This document shows positions 47,905 to 57,348 of a DNA stretch of 64,000 bases, piece after piece. Below the pieces are notes generated by a model. That model was given only the letters and a program-made list of their open reading frames with translations, had not been told where the DNA came from and ran no database searches. Source of the DNA: an uncultured Paracoccaceae bacterium (GTDB taxonomy: Bacteria; Pseudomonadota; Alphaproteobacteria; Rhodobacterales; Rhodobacteraceae); NCBI GenBank assembly GCA_947489445.1, contig CANLDN010000005.1, positions 247,301-311,300 of the forward strand, given 5' to 3'. Both the position numbers and the translations under genes were made by a program. Each line of letters begins with the position of its first letter. The stretch's first letter is position 1.

Positions 47905-48094
47905 AGTCATCTGCCGCACATTAGATGACTATGACCTCCACGTCACCAACCGACGCGATCCATTCAAACCGCCGCCCGCAGAGAAGGTCAGCTTTGAGCC
48001 CAACCCGCTCATTTGTCACAGTGCAGCTAATGGCTGCTTGTGCATCATTCAACCTGCTCTGCTGATGTCGGCACGGGGGCCGGTCTGTGGATGG

Positions 48095-48937
48095 CTATGG
48101 TAGGCCAAAGGTGCTACGGTCGGGACTGTAGCCATCAAGATCGAACCAATTGGGATCGAAAATCAATCGGTATGGCGTTGTGGTTTCGAACACTAATTTT
48201 CGCGCTTCGGCCTCCTCGATACTCCAGAGAACTGAATTGCCACCAACACTCACAATCTCACCCGGTATCGTGATGCTCGAACCATCTATCGCCTCGACAA
48301 CACTTTGATATAATGATCCGCTTATTAGGTTAAACCTGAAAACCGACAACATCATTTTTCCTCTGGAAACCTGAAGAAATCGTGAAAGGTTTTTTCTATA
48401 GTATTGAATATTTTCGGCGGCTTTATTGTAGTCATTCGATGGATTTTCCGAATGCATTAGATGCCGGTCACCATAATCGAAATCTAAATTGAACCTTGCC
48501 CGAACCGTACCAAACCCGTAATTTGGAGAGAATGCATCGTTCACCAAACCGACCAAATCTTGGACAATTAACTCAGATTTGGCTTGACCATTATACGGCA
48601 TTGAAACTGACAGGCAGTGTATCACGGGGTCCCCAACAGAGATCCGTGAAAGAGTTATTTGACTTTGTGGAAAACGATTATCTTCATTTTTATTTTTCGA
48701 AAATATATGGAGGCCCAAAGTTTCATCATAGCAGCCCTCTACAAATAACTTCTCAAGTTTTTTTTCGCTCAAAGGACCTTTCTTTTCTTTAAATGCGTTA
48801 TCGAGAAACGTTAACGAGCTGGGCATTGGTTCCAAGGATTGAGAGATACGTAAAACAAGAGAGATGATGACTTGTGGATCAGGTAGCTCCTCAAAGTACC
48901 AAGTGAAATTTACAACCTTGTCAGTGATGTTTTTCAT
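48095..48937 (-). CDS. probable immunity protein to the orphan Rhs tip (Imm52-like)
   Basis: 280 residues, cytosolic. It starts 2 bp after the toxin-tip stop at 48940, the standard position of an Rhs/CDI immunity gene. The N-terminal half (NFTWYFEELPDPQVIISLVLRI ... LGLHIFSKN ... HCLSVSMP) resembles the Imm52 layout, but this is pattern memory only. The composition is A/T- and Lys/Asn/Ser-rich compared with flanking genes, a sign of recent transfer. Confidence 0.6.
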   Translation of the reverse strand: MKNITDKVVNFTWYFEELPDPQVIISLVLRISQSLEPMPSSLTFLDNAFKEKKGPLSEKKLEKLFVEGCYDETLGLHIFSKNKNEDNRFPQSQITLSRISVGDPVIHCLSVSMPYNGQAKSELIVQDLVGLVNDAFSPNYGFGTVRARFNLDFDYGDRHLMHSENPSNDYNKAAENIQYYRKNLSRFLQVSRGKMMLSVFRFNLISGSLYQSVVEAIDGSSITIPGEIVSVGGNSVLWSIEEAEARKLVFETTTPYRLIFDPNWFDLDGYSPDRSTFGLP

Positions 48938-48939
48938 AC

Positions 48940-49335
48940 TTAGTAGACCAAACTTGGCAAGACGGTGATGTTGGGGTTCGCGTTTTGAATGGCTGTTTCG
49001 ACCGGGGTCAATTTCAATTGTTGTCCCCGAACGGTTTGGGAAGGAGAAACATTTTCTACCATCTGCAACGTTTTTGTTTTAGGGTTATAAGCCATTACGT
49101 CTGGTCTTAAACGCCCGCCCTGACCTGAAATCGGCTTTAGACCAAACTGATTTAGTCCAGTATTTGTATTTCGGTTATAGGTTCCTTGCGAAAAGCCCTG
49201 TGATTGTAGTTTTTGTCCCGCCGCCAAACCTTGGTTTGCATGAGCTTGTCCATTTTTCCCACGAGTCTGCTGCGGTTTTTCCGAGTATGGGCCTGTCACG
49301 GTGCAAGGCGCCAGACCTAGCGGATCAATCCACAT
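48940..49335 (-). CDS. orphan Rhs C-terminal toxin tip
   Basis: 131 residues. The N-terminus MWIDPLGLAPCTVTG is the hallmark DPxGL end of an Rhs core, but no intact core precedes it. The tip (GLAAGQKLQSQGF ... GRLRPDVMAYNPKTKTLQMVENVSPSQ) has an RPDV...VEN arrangement loosely like PD-(D/E)xK nuclease tips, though the usual Lys is absent; this is a weak inference. It may be silent unless joined to an Rhs core by recombination, or translated from the ATG at 49335. A probable immunity gene follows after 2 bp. Confidence 0.65.
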   Translation of the reverse strand: MWIDPLGLAPCTVTGPYSEKPQQTRGKNGQAHANQGLAAGQKLQSQGFSQGTYNRNTNTGLNQFGLKPISGQGGRLRPDVMAYNPKTKTLQMVENVSPSQTVRGQQLKLTPVETAIQNANPNITVLPSLVY

Positions 49336-49580
49336 GTTGGGTCAGGTGCATACCGGTTTGGATGTCCCCCTGCCAACCCAATCCGGTCTTGGTTCACAAA
49401 ACACCCGACTATCGGATCGTTGTGCCGGAACCAGTTGTTGTGCAGTCCGGTTTCCGCGTCGTGGTACTGCCCTTATCACGCGGGTTGGCCGTCTGCGCCG
49501 TCGACTACCGCCCGGTCCATGCCTTCAGAGCGACCTGCCAGACCGCGTCTCCGGCCTGTCAGGAGATTGCCATGACGCTT
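49336..49580 (-). pseudogene. decayed Rhs core remnant upstream of the orphan tip
   Basis: Minus-strand translations show broken pieces of the intact Rhs core: GDAVWQVALKAW (intact copy: GELVWQVALKAW), then in another frame GQYHDAETGLHNNWFRHNDP, VGCFVNQDRIGLAGG and RYAPDP (intact copy: GQYHDVETGLHYNRFRHYDP, GCFINQDPIGLWGG, YAPNP). Stops and frameshifts interrupt them. This is the 3' end of a former Rhs gene whose tip is preserved downstream. Confidence 0.8.
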
Positions 49581-49622
49581 TCAAACGCGTTACTGTCAAA
49601 TCGAGAGCGACCTCATGCTCCA

Positions 49623-50036
49623 TCAGGCGGCGGTATCCCATCCTTCTTTCGCGGCAATGGCTTCGACATCGGCCTTCAGCGCGACGGCATCAAAATCGGG
49701 GATTTTCTTGGTCGCCATCAGGTCGAGCGAGCGCAACATGCAATCGTATAGCAGCTCGCGACGCTCTACCTCATCACCCTTCTTGAAAGCCTCGAAATCC
49801 ACGTTTAAGCGCAAATCGAGCTCCTTGGTTTTCTTTTTGAACATGACACGCTCGGGAGCACCTCGTCCGGGCGTATCGGGACTAAGGATCACAAACATCA
49901 GGAACCATTCGGGCAAGCCAGGGCCGTAATTCTTTTGCGCCAAAGCCCGTTTCAACCGAGATTCCATTTGCATGTAGATCGAAGATGCCTGCTTGCCCAG
50001 GGATCCACTTGCGGTTGAAGTGAAGAAAACGTCCAA
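49623..50036 (-). CDS. probable immunity protein to the Rhs toxin (Imm44-like)
   Basis: About 137 residues from a TTG start at 50036 (read MDVFFTSTASGSLGKQ). It is chosen because GAGGAG lies about 7 nt upstream; the longer GTG start at 50060 would lie within the rhs end. It begins 11 nt after the rhs stop. The region YGPGLPEWFLMFVILSPD and LNVDFEAFKKGDEVERRELLYD plus LRSLDLMATKKIPDFD resemble Imm44, which I recall as a polymorphic-toxin immunity family. It should bind and neutralise the GIY-YIG-like tip. Confidence 0.7.
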   Translation of the reverse strand: MDVFFTSTASGSLGKQASSIYMQMESRLKRALAQKNYGPGLPEWFLMFVILSPDTPGRGAPERVMFKKKTKELDLRLNVDFEAFKKGDEVERRELLYDCMLRSLDLMATKKIPDFDAVALKADVEAIAAKEGWDTAA

Positions 50037-50047
50037 AGGTAAACTCC

Positions 50048-53000
50048 TCAGTAATAACACTTGTTCAGCGAAGGCTTGATACCATGCCTACGTTCATACT
50101 GCCGAATGCGCTCACTTTGCCAGCGATGCATTTCTGCCTTCGTTCCGCTTTTTACAATACGCATTTCCGCATTGTTGTCTCTGTACCATTGCCGCGTGTA
50201 ACGATGCTCTGGTGTGGTATTACTCGTCTCGCCGAATTTCAGAATTCGACCGGTCCCGCGCTCTTCGACGATATATCCGACAGTAGGCCGCGTGCTGGCG
50301 TGCGAATTGCCGTGGACCGCCCCGGTTGATGGCGTTGGCTTGGGGTAAAGCTTGTTGTAATTCGCCGCAGCTTGTTGCGGGGTCTGACCCGGATTATTCC
50401 GCAGATAATCATTCCATTGGTTCAGGCCAAAGGGGTCAAGCCAATCCAACGGATTGGGGGCATAGAGCGCCCCAACCTCGCCACCCCATAGCCCAATTGG
50501 GTCCTGGTTGATGAAACACCCCATGCCCGGGTCGTAATGCCGGAATCGGTTGTAGTGCAGGCCCGTCTCTACATCATGATATTGCCCCTGGAACCGCAGA
50601 TTGTTGCCGACCTGCTCGACCAGCACGCTACCGATCCCGCCCCAGGCCTTTAGCGCGACCTGCCAGACAAGTTCCCCCGCTTCGTTGGTGATCTCTTGCG
50701 GAGTGCCCAGATGGTCAAGCCAGTAGATGTAGACCTGGCCCTCTTTATCGGGTGCGAACCGCCGGATTTGGGCCGTGGGCCGGAAGCTGTCCGGCTCGTA
50801 AACATAGACCAGTTCAAGCGGATCAACCGCGCCAGCACCATCACCCGCCCCTTCGGCCAACAACACATCGCCGTTCCACAGGAACCATGTGGTTTCTTCT
50901 TTGAGCAGCGTTTCCGGCAATTCGTCGTCAGGCGGCGGTACTAAGTTGGCTGCCTGGAGAATGCGTTTTTCTTCGCGGTAGCGTTTGCTAACCCGACGCC
51001 CCAAAGCATCATAGGTAAAATGGGTGCTTTTGCGCCGGCCGGGCAGCGTTTCCACCACGGATATCAGCTGGTTCTGGTGATCATATTCGTAATCAAAGGC
51101 GTTGATCCCGCCCCAGCCGCGTTCAAGATGGACCCGGTTCCCCGCATCATCATAGGTGTAGTGGTTGTCGCCTTGCATCAGCAGCCGCCCGCCTTCGACA
51201 GAGGCATCATTGGGATTTGCCACATCCCCTAGGATGTTTCCTGCGGGATCGAAGGCAAACATCTCGGGCCGGTCGCCTGTCACCGCCCGAAGTTGTTCCC
51301 GCCCGTCATACTGGTACCGCGACACGCCGCGCGCATTGTCCCGGATTTCGTTAATCAATCCAGACGGATCATAGCTATAAGCCCTGCCAAAAATCGGGTT
51401 TTTCTGCCCTTGTTTATAGGCTTGCTGCTGTTCGATCCGTCCCTGTGGATCATAGTTGGTGCGTTGAACAACGCCGCCAGCGGTTCGTGTTTTTTCGCGC
51501 CCAAGGCGGTCGCGCTGCACATCCAGTACGTCACGATCCATGAACCGCAGCGACCCAAAGCCACCGTCCTGATCATAACCAAATTTCACGAAACGCCCGT
51601 CGGGCAGAACTGTTGCAGTACGTTGTCCCCGCCGCGAATAAGCGTGCGTCGTGCTAAAGCCGTCTTGGGTTTCTTTTACCAACAGTCCGCGAGGGTCATA
51701 GTCAAACGTCAGCTTGCGCACGGCATTCGCGGCCTTGGTCATTTGTCCCATTGCATCGTATGCGTAGCTTGCGGTTTCGCCGTCAGAGCTTTGACGCTCG
51801 AGCAGTCGGCCCAAGGGATCACGCATAAATTCATGCCGCCGGTGTCCGTCGGTTGCATGGGTCACATTTCCCGCGCCGTCATATTGAAAGGTCTGTTCGC
51901 GTCGGTCAAAACCGGTCTCGCGGATTAGGTTTCCATCGCCATCATAGTCAAGCGTGTAAACTTCGCGCACCTCGTTGTGCAGCTCGATCAGATTGAGTTC
52001 GGTGTCGTACCCATAAGCAAACACAGACCCGTCAGGGTTTGTACGTCGTAAGGGGAATGGGTAAGAACCAAAGTGCCACGCCGTCGTGCGCCCGGCCGGG
52101 TCAGTGAACTGGGTGACATTACCTTCGATGTCGTAAAGTAACTGTGTTTTTGAGCCGTCGGGGTGTTGAACCATTGTCAGCTGATCAAGTGCATCATATG
52201 CGTATTGCGTGACGCCATTCCGTTCGCGCTGCTCGGAAATGATCCGGCCGAAGCTGTCATAGGTGAACGACAACTCGCCGCCGGTTGATGTGCGCTCCTG
52301 TAGCAGCGTACCGTCACCTGACCAGTTGAAGCGGGCAACTGTGCCAGCGTTGTCGCGTATGGCGAGCGGCAAGCCGCGTTCGTCGCGCAAGTATACAACG
52401 GTGTTGCGTAGCGGATCAGTAATTGCCGCGATGTTTCCAGCGGTGTCATAGTCGATGTGGGTCGTGTGCCCGAGGGGGTTTAGCTCTGTCTGCGTGCTGT
52501 GGAAATTCGGCGCACTGGGATCGTCCGTCACGTAGGTATATGCCGAATTCGCCCCGTCTTTGTCAGTAAAACTGATCACCCGCCCGAAATCGTCATATTC
52601 AGATGCGAGGCTATTGCCGTTTGGATCCTGCATGTTCTGCAGTTCTGCAAAAGCATTGTAACTTTGTTTGGCGACGTGGCCCAAAGGTGTGACGATCTGC
52701 GTAATCAGCCCATTCGCATTTGCCGCATAAGTCGTTTCATGTCCGCGGGAATCAATGACACGGGTCGTGCGTTCGTCTGTGTCGTAGAAGATGTTGCGAT
52801 AGTAAATATTGTCATCGCCCCACGTTTTGACGCATCTCGCCGCGGGGCCCAAGTTCAGGTCGTTCCATTCGAAATAGAACGACAGACCACTACGCCGGAC
52901 TTCCTGGATGATCAGATGGTTGGTATAGTGGTAGCCGAACGGCACATCGGTGCCATTGGTCGCCGTCGACAGATTTCCATCGGCATCATAGCCATAACGC

Positions 53001-54322
53001 ATCAATAGGATTGTGTTATCCCTGCTGGCCTTATGCGCCGCAATAACTCGTCCGTATTGGTCTAGATCAAAATGCACCGCGATCCCGGCGTCGTTCGTAA
53101 TTTTTTTAAGGTAGCCCTCGTCGGTATAGGTAAAGGTCAGACTGTTTTGGTTAAAATCACCTATCTTATAAATCGTATAGCGGCTTGGGTCCATCTTGCT
53201 GGCGGTAAATGTAAGGCGCTGTTTTTCTTCAGTCAGAACACTGTAGTCACCTGACGCTTCACGGATCGCAGTCAGCTTTTCTGCCCGGTGGTAGAATGTT
53301 TCACCCGGCAGCATCTGAGGCAGCGGGATCAGGCGTCCATGTTCCATCCGAAGGACGTTAAAATCGGTTCCTTCGACAATCATCACATCGTAGGGGTGGT
53401 GCCACTTATGGCCAAGCTGATCATTTTGTGTCGAGGACGAAATCCAGAATCTTTCCCAAACAATCGGGATCAGGCCGGGAATAACAAAATCAACCTCTGA
53501 GGTGAAAAGTTCACCCGTTGCAACATCGACAGGGTGGCCCGTAGAATACCGATTGCCCAGTTTAGCGCCAAAAGCACCGCCCAGCAATCCTCCGGCCGCT
53601 TCACCCCAGCGGCGTCCAATATCTCCGCCGAGCGCCTCGCCAATATGGCCGCCCGCAATTGTACCGAGATAGCCCCCAGCCATCCCACCAGCGGCGGTAC
53701 CTGCAAAGCTGATTACGCCGCATATACCACCTACAACTGCAGCGGCGGCAACACCGAATACGAGCGCGACTGCGGTACCCACAATCACCATGCCTTGCGC
53801 GATCTGCACCATCCAATCGGGCACCTCGCTTTCAATTTCGAGGTATTGCGCAGTCTCAGCACCAATAAAAATATGATCCATCAGCGAGCCGAGTGTGCCA
53901 CCGCATTCCGTTTTGTCGGTTTTCCGCGCCGAAGGGAACGTATTGATGAACACGCTGTCACTGCCCAAGGCGATCATCTTCGGCCCGTGGTTCTTGCATG
54001 CGACAAGGTCAATCGCTGAACGAGCCGCAGGCATCTTGGCTGGGCCAAACAAAACATTGGGTGACCCTGCTGAAACGGGCCCGCTTGGGTTTTTATACCC
54101 CTCGCCAATATATTTGCCCGTGAGGGCCATACCTCCTGTGGCGGCGACGGCACCTCCTACGGCCGCAATAACTGCAAGGGCTGCACCACCAGTGACGACA
54201 ACTGCGGCCACTGCGACGACACCGATTGCCAGCCCGACAATCGCCCCCGCAATAAAGCCAAACATGGCTTTTGAATGTTCAATTTGATGGCCGACATGTG
54301 CGGCCGCGAGTGCAGCAGGCAT
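50048..54322 (-). CDS. PAAR-Rhs T6SS effector with GIY-YIG-like nuclease tip
   Basis: 1424 residues. Two hydrophobic N-terminal stretches (about 20-66 and 170-235) surround a PAAR-like domain (literal PAAR at 98-101, KNHGPKMIALGSDSVFIN). A long YD/Rhs repeat shell follows (for example YDPRGLLVKET, YDALGRRVSKRY). The core ends DWLDPFGL near 1300. The 124-residue tip contains VGYIVEERGTGRILKFGETS, then Arg, then WQSERIRQYERR and SLN: the GIY-YIG layout (GYI, K-F-G-E-T, Arg, Glu, Asn). Expected action is DNA cleavage in a recipient cell. It is encoded after vgrG and an Eag chaperone, with immunity downstream. AAGGGG precedes the ATG. Confidence 0.92.
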   Translation of the reverse strand: MPAALAAAHVGHQIEHSKAMFGFIAGAIVGLAIGVVAVAAVVVTGGAALAVIAAVGGAVAATGGMALTGKYIGEGYKNPSGPVSAGSPNVLFGPAKMPAARSAIDLVACKNHGPKMIALGSDSVFINTFPSARKTDKTECGGTLGSLMDHIFIGAETAQYLEIESEVPDWMVQIAQGMVIVGTAVALVFGVAAAAVVGGICGVISFAGTAAGGMAGGYLGTIAGGHIGEALGGDIGRRWGEAAGGLLGGAFGAKLGNRYSTGHPVDVATGELFTSEVDFVIPGLIPIVWERFWISSSTQNDQLGHKWHHPYDVMIVEGTDFNVLRMEHGRLIPLPQMLPGETFYHRAEKLTAIREASGDYSVLTEEKQRLTFTASKMDPSRYTIYKIGDFNQNSLTFTYTDEGYLKKITNDAGIAVHFDLDQYGRVIAAHKASRDNTILLMRYGYDADGNLSTATNGTDVPFGYHYTNHLIIQEVRRSGLSFYFEWNDLNLGPAARCVKTWGDDNIYYRNIFYDTDERTTRVIDSRGHETTYAANANGLITQIVTPLGHVAKQSYNAFAELQNMQDPNGNSLASEYDDFGRVISFTDKDGANSAYTYVTDDPSAPNFHSTQTELNPLGHTTHIDYDTAGNIAAITDPLRNTVVYLRDERGLPLAIRDNAGTVARFNWSGDGTLLQERTSTGGELSFTYDSFGRIISEQRERNGVTQYAYDALDQLTMVQHPDGSKTQLLYDIEGNVTQFTDPAGRTTAWHFGSYPFPLRRTNPDGSVFAYGYDTELNLIELHNEVREVYTLDYDGDGNLIRETGFDRREQTFQYDGAGNVTHATDGHRRHEFMRDPLGRLLERQSSDGETASYAYDAMGQMTKAANAVRKLTFDYDPRGLLVKETQDGFSTTHAYSRRGQRTATVLPDGRFVKFGYDQDGGFGSLRFMDRDVLDVQRDRLGREKTRTAGGVVQRTNYDPQGRIEQQQAYKQGQKNPIFGRAYSYDPSGLINEIRDNARGVSRYQYDGREQLRAVTGDRPEMFAFDPAGNILGDVANPNDASVEGGRLLMQGDNHYTYDDAGNRVHLERGWGGINAFDYEYDHQNQLISVVETLPGRRKSTHFTYDALGRRVSKRYREEKRILQAANLVPPPDDELPETLLKEETTWFLWNGDVLLAEGAGDGAGAVDPLELVYVYEPDSFRPTAQIRRFAPDKEGQVYIYWLDHLGTPQEITNEAGELVWQVALKAWGGIGSVLVEQVGNNLRFQGQYHDVETGLHYNRFRHYDPGMGCFINQDPIGLWGGEVGALYAPNPLDWLDPFGLNQWNDYLRNNPGQTPQQAAANYNKLYPKPTPSTGAVHGNSHASTRPTVGYIVEERGTGRILKFGETSNTTPEHRYTRQWYRDNNAEMRIVKSGTKAEMHRWQSERIRQYERRHGIKPSLNKCYY

Positions 54323-54330
54323 ATCGCCCC

Positions 54331-54768
54331 TTAGTTATTCCATGAAACAGAACTGAAGATGGCCTTGAAAGTCTTTTCCAAGTTTGAGAAATCCTTGTTT
54401 GCGGCAGTTGCCACAACCGTGTGTACAATCTTGCTGCGCGGGGACGTCACGAAAAACAACTGTTGCTGTTGCAGCATCGTTTCCTGCGGCTTCATACAAA
54501 ATTGCAAGACAACGGCGGGCTTGCCCCCGAATTCAGTTTTCTCGCGTTTAATCAGATCGAAGTTTTCAACTTTCGTCATCAGTTCCTTCAGTTGCCGGTT
54601 GACGAAAGTATCAAGATTTTCGTCTTTTCCCATCTCATCCTTGGAGCACAGGATGTTTGGCAGTACCTCGCGTTTGCCATTGTTAGGAGCAACCCAAGTG
54701 ATCATGCTTTTGTCGGCCCAATTGGTTGGCACCTTTAGGGTGTAGTCTTCGGTGACGCATTTCGGCAT
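54331..54768 (-). CDS. Eag-type chaperone (DUF1795)
   Basis: 145 residues of the DUF1795/DcrB-like fold: YTLKVPTNWADKSMITWVAP at the start and the closing FSNLEKTFKAIFSSVSW. In T6SS gene clusters these Eag proteins bind the N-terminal transmembrane helices of PAAR-Rhs effectors and load them onto VgrG. Position between vgrG and rhs (8 bp from the rhs start) fits precisely. The ATG at 54768 has AAAGGA about 7 nt upstream. Confidence 0.88.
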   Translation of the reverse strand: MPKCVTEDYTLKVPTNWADKSMITWVAPNNGKREVLPNILCSKDEMGKDENLDTFVNRQLKELMTKVENFDLIKREKTEFGGKPAVVLQFCMKPQETMLQQQQLFFVTSPRSKIVHTVVATAANKDFSNLEKTFKAIFSSVSWNN

Positions 54769-54795
54769 CCTGCGGTCCTTTAATTGATCGAATTC

Positions 54796-56868
54796 TTAGG
54801 TGTCGGGCGCGGCTTCACGTGGGTTGATCAGAGTTAGCCCACCTTCGACGACAACCGTGCCTTGGCTGATTGACACGAAGTTCGAACCGTCGGCCTTCAG
54901 TACGATGTTGGGCGCCTCTAGGATAATCGCTGTAGCCGCCTTGATCGTGACTGCACCGTTTTCGGATGTGGTGAAAATATCGCTATTAACAGTTGTTGCC
55001 TGTTTGCCGGTCGCCACCGAGGTTACGTGGTTTCCGGTATCAACGCCTACATACCGGTCTCCGGTTTCGACAACAGTTGACTGATTACCTGTCTTCACCA
55101 CGACCTGCTGATCACTTTCGACCGTCGTCGTGTGTTTCCCGGTCACAACCGACACAGACTGGTCGCCCTCTGTCACCGTCGTGCTGTAGTCCAGCTTGAT
55201 CGTCTCATGCTTTTCGCCGTCCACAACTTCGTTGTGGTCCTTATCGACCTTGATCGTCTTATTTCGGCCAATCTTTTCGACCTGATCACGCGTGACCGAC
55301 TTTGACCGGTCATTCAAAATCTGGTGGGTTTCATCATTTTCGATAACGGTGTTGTGGTCCTTTTGGGCGTGCATAAAAATTTCTTCTTTGCCGCCAGAAT
55401 CTTCAAGTCGGATCTCATTGTATCCGCCACGCTCATGCGATTGGGATTTCAAAGACATCCTTGTCTTATTGGCTGGCAAGTCATACGGCATCCCGGTTTT
55501 TTCGTTGTAGACGCAGCCCGTAACAAGAGGTTTATCTGGATCGCCTTCCAGGAATTCAACCACAACCTCCATGCCAATGCGCGGGATCGCTATACCACCC
55601 CAGCCCTGGCCTGCCCATGTTTGACTGACCCGGCAGCGCATAGAATGCGCCTTGGTCAGATCCCAGTGAAAATGCACAAGGATGCGGCCATATTCGTCGC
55701 AATCAATCTCGCCCTCGCCAACAACCACTGCAGTCTGTGGACCCTGAATAGTCGGGACTGGCGTCTTACGTCTGGGCGCCAGCGGCGCGTCTTCGGGCAT
55801 GAAAACATATGATCCCGAGTATGACTTCCCGTCACTTTCTGTATCGCCAGAACCATAAGCATCGGAAACGTATGAATGTGAGGCCGACAAACACAAATAC
55901 CCACTGTTTTTGACACCAGGTACCTGATCACCAGTCAGTGTCAGCAGCATACCAGCGCGCAAAGATGTACAGTCACCCACTGCGCGATGCCGTTTATCCT
56001 GTCCGCGTTCTTGTTTGGTCCGAACAGCGGCAAGTACTTTGCCCGCCTCAGGGTCAAGGTAGTCGCCTGGATAATCATAACTTTCGATCTGACCTTCTGC
56101 ATATGCTGCATCACCAGCCTTATCCACCTCCATTGCGACCGTCGGCGTCTTGAAGTTGAAGTCAGTGAGCCGCACCGCGCCTGTGACAAAATTCCGCTCG
56201 GGCTGCCATTCCCAAAAATGCTCTTCTGTTGCGTTGTTTTGACCATCAACCCCTTTATACAATCGACTGCCGCCCGGGATCGCATCGTGCTGTTCTGTTG
56301 CATCCGTCAATATCATCGTGTGTCCGCTCGATGAGAAAACAAAGTGATAGCTGATCCCAAACCGCTCCATCATGCGGCAGACAAAAGCCATGTCGCTTTC
56401 GCGATACTGAACGGTATACTCTAGCTCAGGGTAGTCGGATGTGAGCTTGTTTTGGAGATGGGGTTTACCCAAATGCGCATATGAAGATAGCACCTCTTCG
56501 ATGATCTGAGGAGCCGTCTGGCTGTGGAAGATGCGTTGTTGGCGACGCTGATCCGCAATCCAGAGCCATGGGCGCAGCTTCATATTGTAGCGATGCCCAT
56601 TTTCGCCTGCACCAACCCATCGGGCTTGTGTGACGATCCCGTCAAACCAGCTGGGACCATCCTTTTGGGTGAGTAGCTCTACACTTGCGTGCGTGCCAAT
56701 AAGCTTATCAAAGTCGATATTTGCTTGTGTGCTGAGGGCCTCGACATTGTATTCAAATAGATTGTTAACGTGATCCGAGCCGTCAAATCGCAAAAGCACA
56801 AGTTTGTCCGGCCCTAACGCGGTTTCCAGCCGTCCCAGTCGTGCGTCCTGTTTGAAAGGCACATTCAT
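54796..56868 (-). CDS. vgrG: type VI secretion tip protein VgrG
   Basis: 690 residues from the ATG at 56868. The gp27-like region is the first roughly 380 residues (including YRESDMAFVCRMMERFGISY). The gp5 OB-fold follows (EIDCDEYGRILVHFHWD, AGQGWGGIAIPRIGMEVVVEF, GDPDKPLVTGCVYN), and the beta-helix spike has repeated T-V-x-G-x-x-x-x-V units (VVVKTGNQSTVVETGDRYV). The tail ends PREAAPDT without a fused effector domain. It should sit at the Hcp tube tip and carry the Rhs effector. No other T6SS core gene is present, so the machinery must be elsewhere. Confidence 0.97.
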   Translation of the reverse strand: MNVPFKQDARLGRLETALGPDKLVLLRFDGSDHVNNLFEYNVEALSTQANIDFDKLIGTHASVELLTQKDGPSWFDGIVTQARWVGAGENGHRYNMKLRPWLWIADQRRQQRIFHSQTAPQIIEEVLSSYAHLGKPHLQNKLTSDYPELEYTVQYRESDMAFVCRMMERFGISYHFVFSSSGHTMILTDATEQHDAIPGGSRLYKGVDGQNNATEEHFWEWQPERNFVTGAVRLTDFNFKTPTVAMEVDKAGDAAYAEGQIESYDYPGDYLDPEAGKVLAAVRTKQERGQDKRHRAVGDCTSLRAGMLLTLTGDQVPGVKNSGYLCLSASHSYVSDAYGSGDTESDGKSYSGSYVFMPEDAPLAPRRKTPVPTIQGPQTAVVVGEGEIDCDEYGRILVHFHWDLTKAHSMRCRVSQTWAGQGWGGIAIPRIGMEVVVEFLEGDPDKPLVTGCVYNEKTGMPYDLPANKTRMSLKSQSHERGGYNEIRLEDSGGKEEIFMHAQKDHNTVIENDETHQILNDRSKSVTRDQVEKIGRNKTIKVDKDHNEVVDGEKHETIKLDYSTTVTEGDQSVSVVTGKHTTTVESDQQVVVKTGNQSTVVETGDRYVGVDTGNHVTSVATGKQATTVNSDIFTTSENGAVTIKAATAIILEAPNIVLKADGSNFVSISQGTVVVEGGLTLINPREAAPDT

Positions 56869-56940
56869 AGTGATCAATCCCGCTATGACAATAACTTTGT
56901 CAACAACTTAGCAAAAATTCAGCCGCTGACAACCGTAGGT

Positions 56941-57072
56941 TTATGCGATGACAGATCTGATGTCATTCTGTGCGGGTCGCGAGAAACAGGCGCTGGCTTC
57001 AGCAAGCGCGTCTTGATGCATATCGCATAAATCCACATAGATCTTGATGAGGCGCTTCTGGCGATCTTCCAA
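56941..57072 (-). CDS. tiny ORF or gene remnant upstream of vgrG
   Basis: A TTG-started frame of 43 residues (MEDRQKRLIKIYVDLCDMHQ... to IRSVIA) ends with TAA at 56943-56941. The composition looks like a real helical protein end. An in-frame TAA lies just before, so it is either a very small protein or the C-terminal stub of a gene cut off by the IS110 arrival. Confidence 0.3.
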   Translation of the reverse strand: MEDRQKRLIKIYVDLCDMHQDALAEASACFSRPAQNDIRSVIA

Positions 57073-57348
57073 ATCGGTCTTTTACTTGGAACAGAAGCGA
57101 GAGGTAAACTTGGTTGCAACATGCTACTAGACGCAAAAGCTGCCGTCGACTCATTTGCGACGAGTGTCAGGAAGGTCCCGCGTTGTTGTCATTGACCGAG
57201 GCCAAGCGCTGCCGGATCGACCAACCTCCGCTTTAGGGGGGCTGCGGTGCAGCGTCGAAGACCATCGCTAAGGTCTGCTAATGGGATGTACCGGCTGCTT
57301 CACCCAGCAGGTTAGACTGAGCCTATCTCTTCATACAGGAGAAGTAGC
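57073..57348. other. non-coding left flank of IS110; candidate bridge-RNA region
   Basis: No supported gene. IS110-group recombinases use a bridge RNA encoded in the non-coding end 5' of the gene. In the 170 bp before the transposase there are short inverted repeats, for example CTGCT...AGCAG inside CGGCTGCTTCACCCAGCAGG near 57290-57312, that could form an RNA stem. The precise element end is not resolved. Confidence 0.35.

Noticed and set aside
48095..48937. Prophage gene
   Set aside because: Low G+C could suggest phage, but the position directly after an Rhs tip and lack of phage genes favour an immunity protein.
56919..57122. 67-residue minus frame upstream of vgrG
   Set aside because: Low-complexity Ser/Arg/Pro-rich sequence; the neighbouring frame (56941-57072) looks more protein-like.
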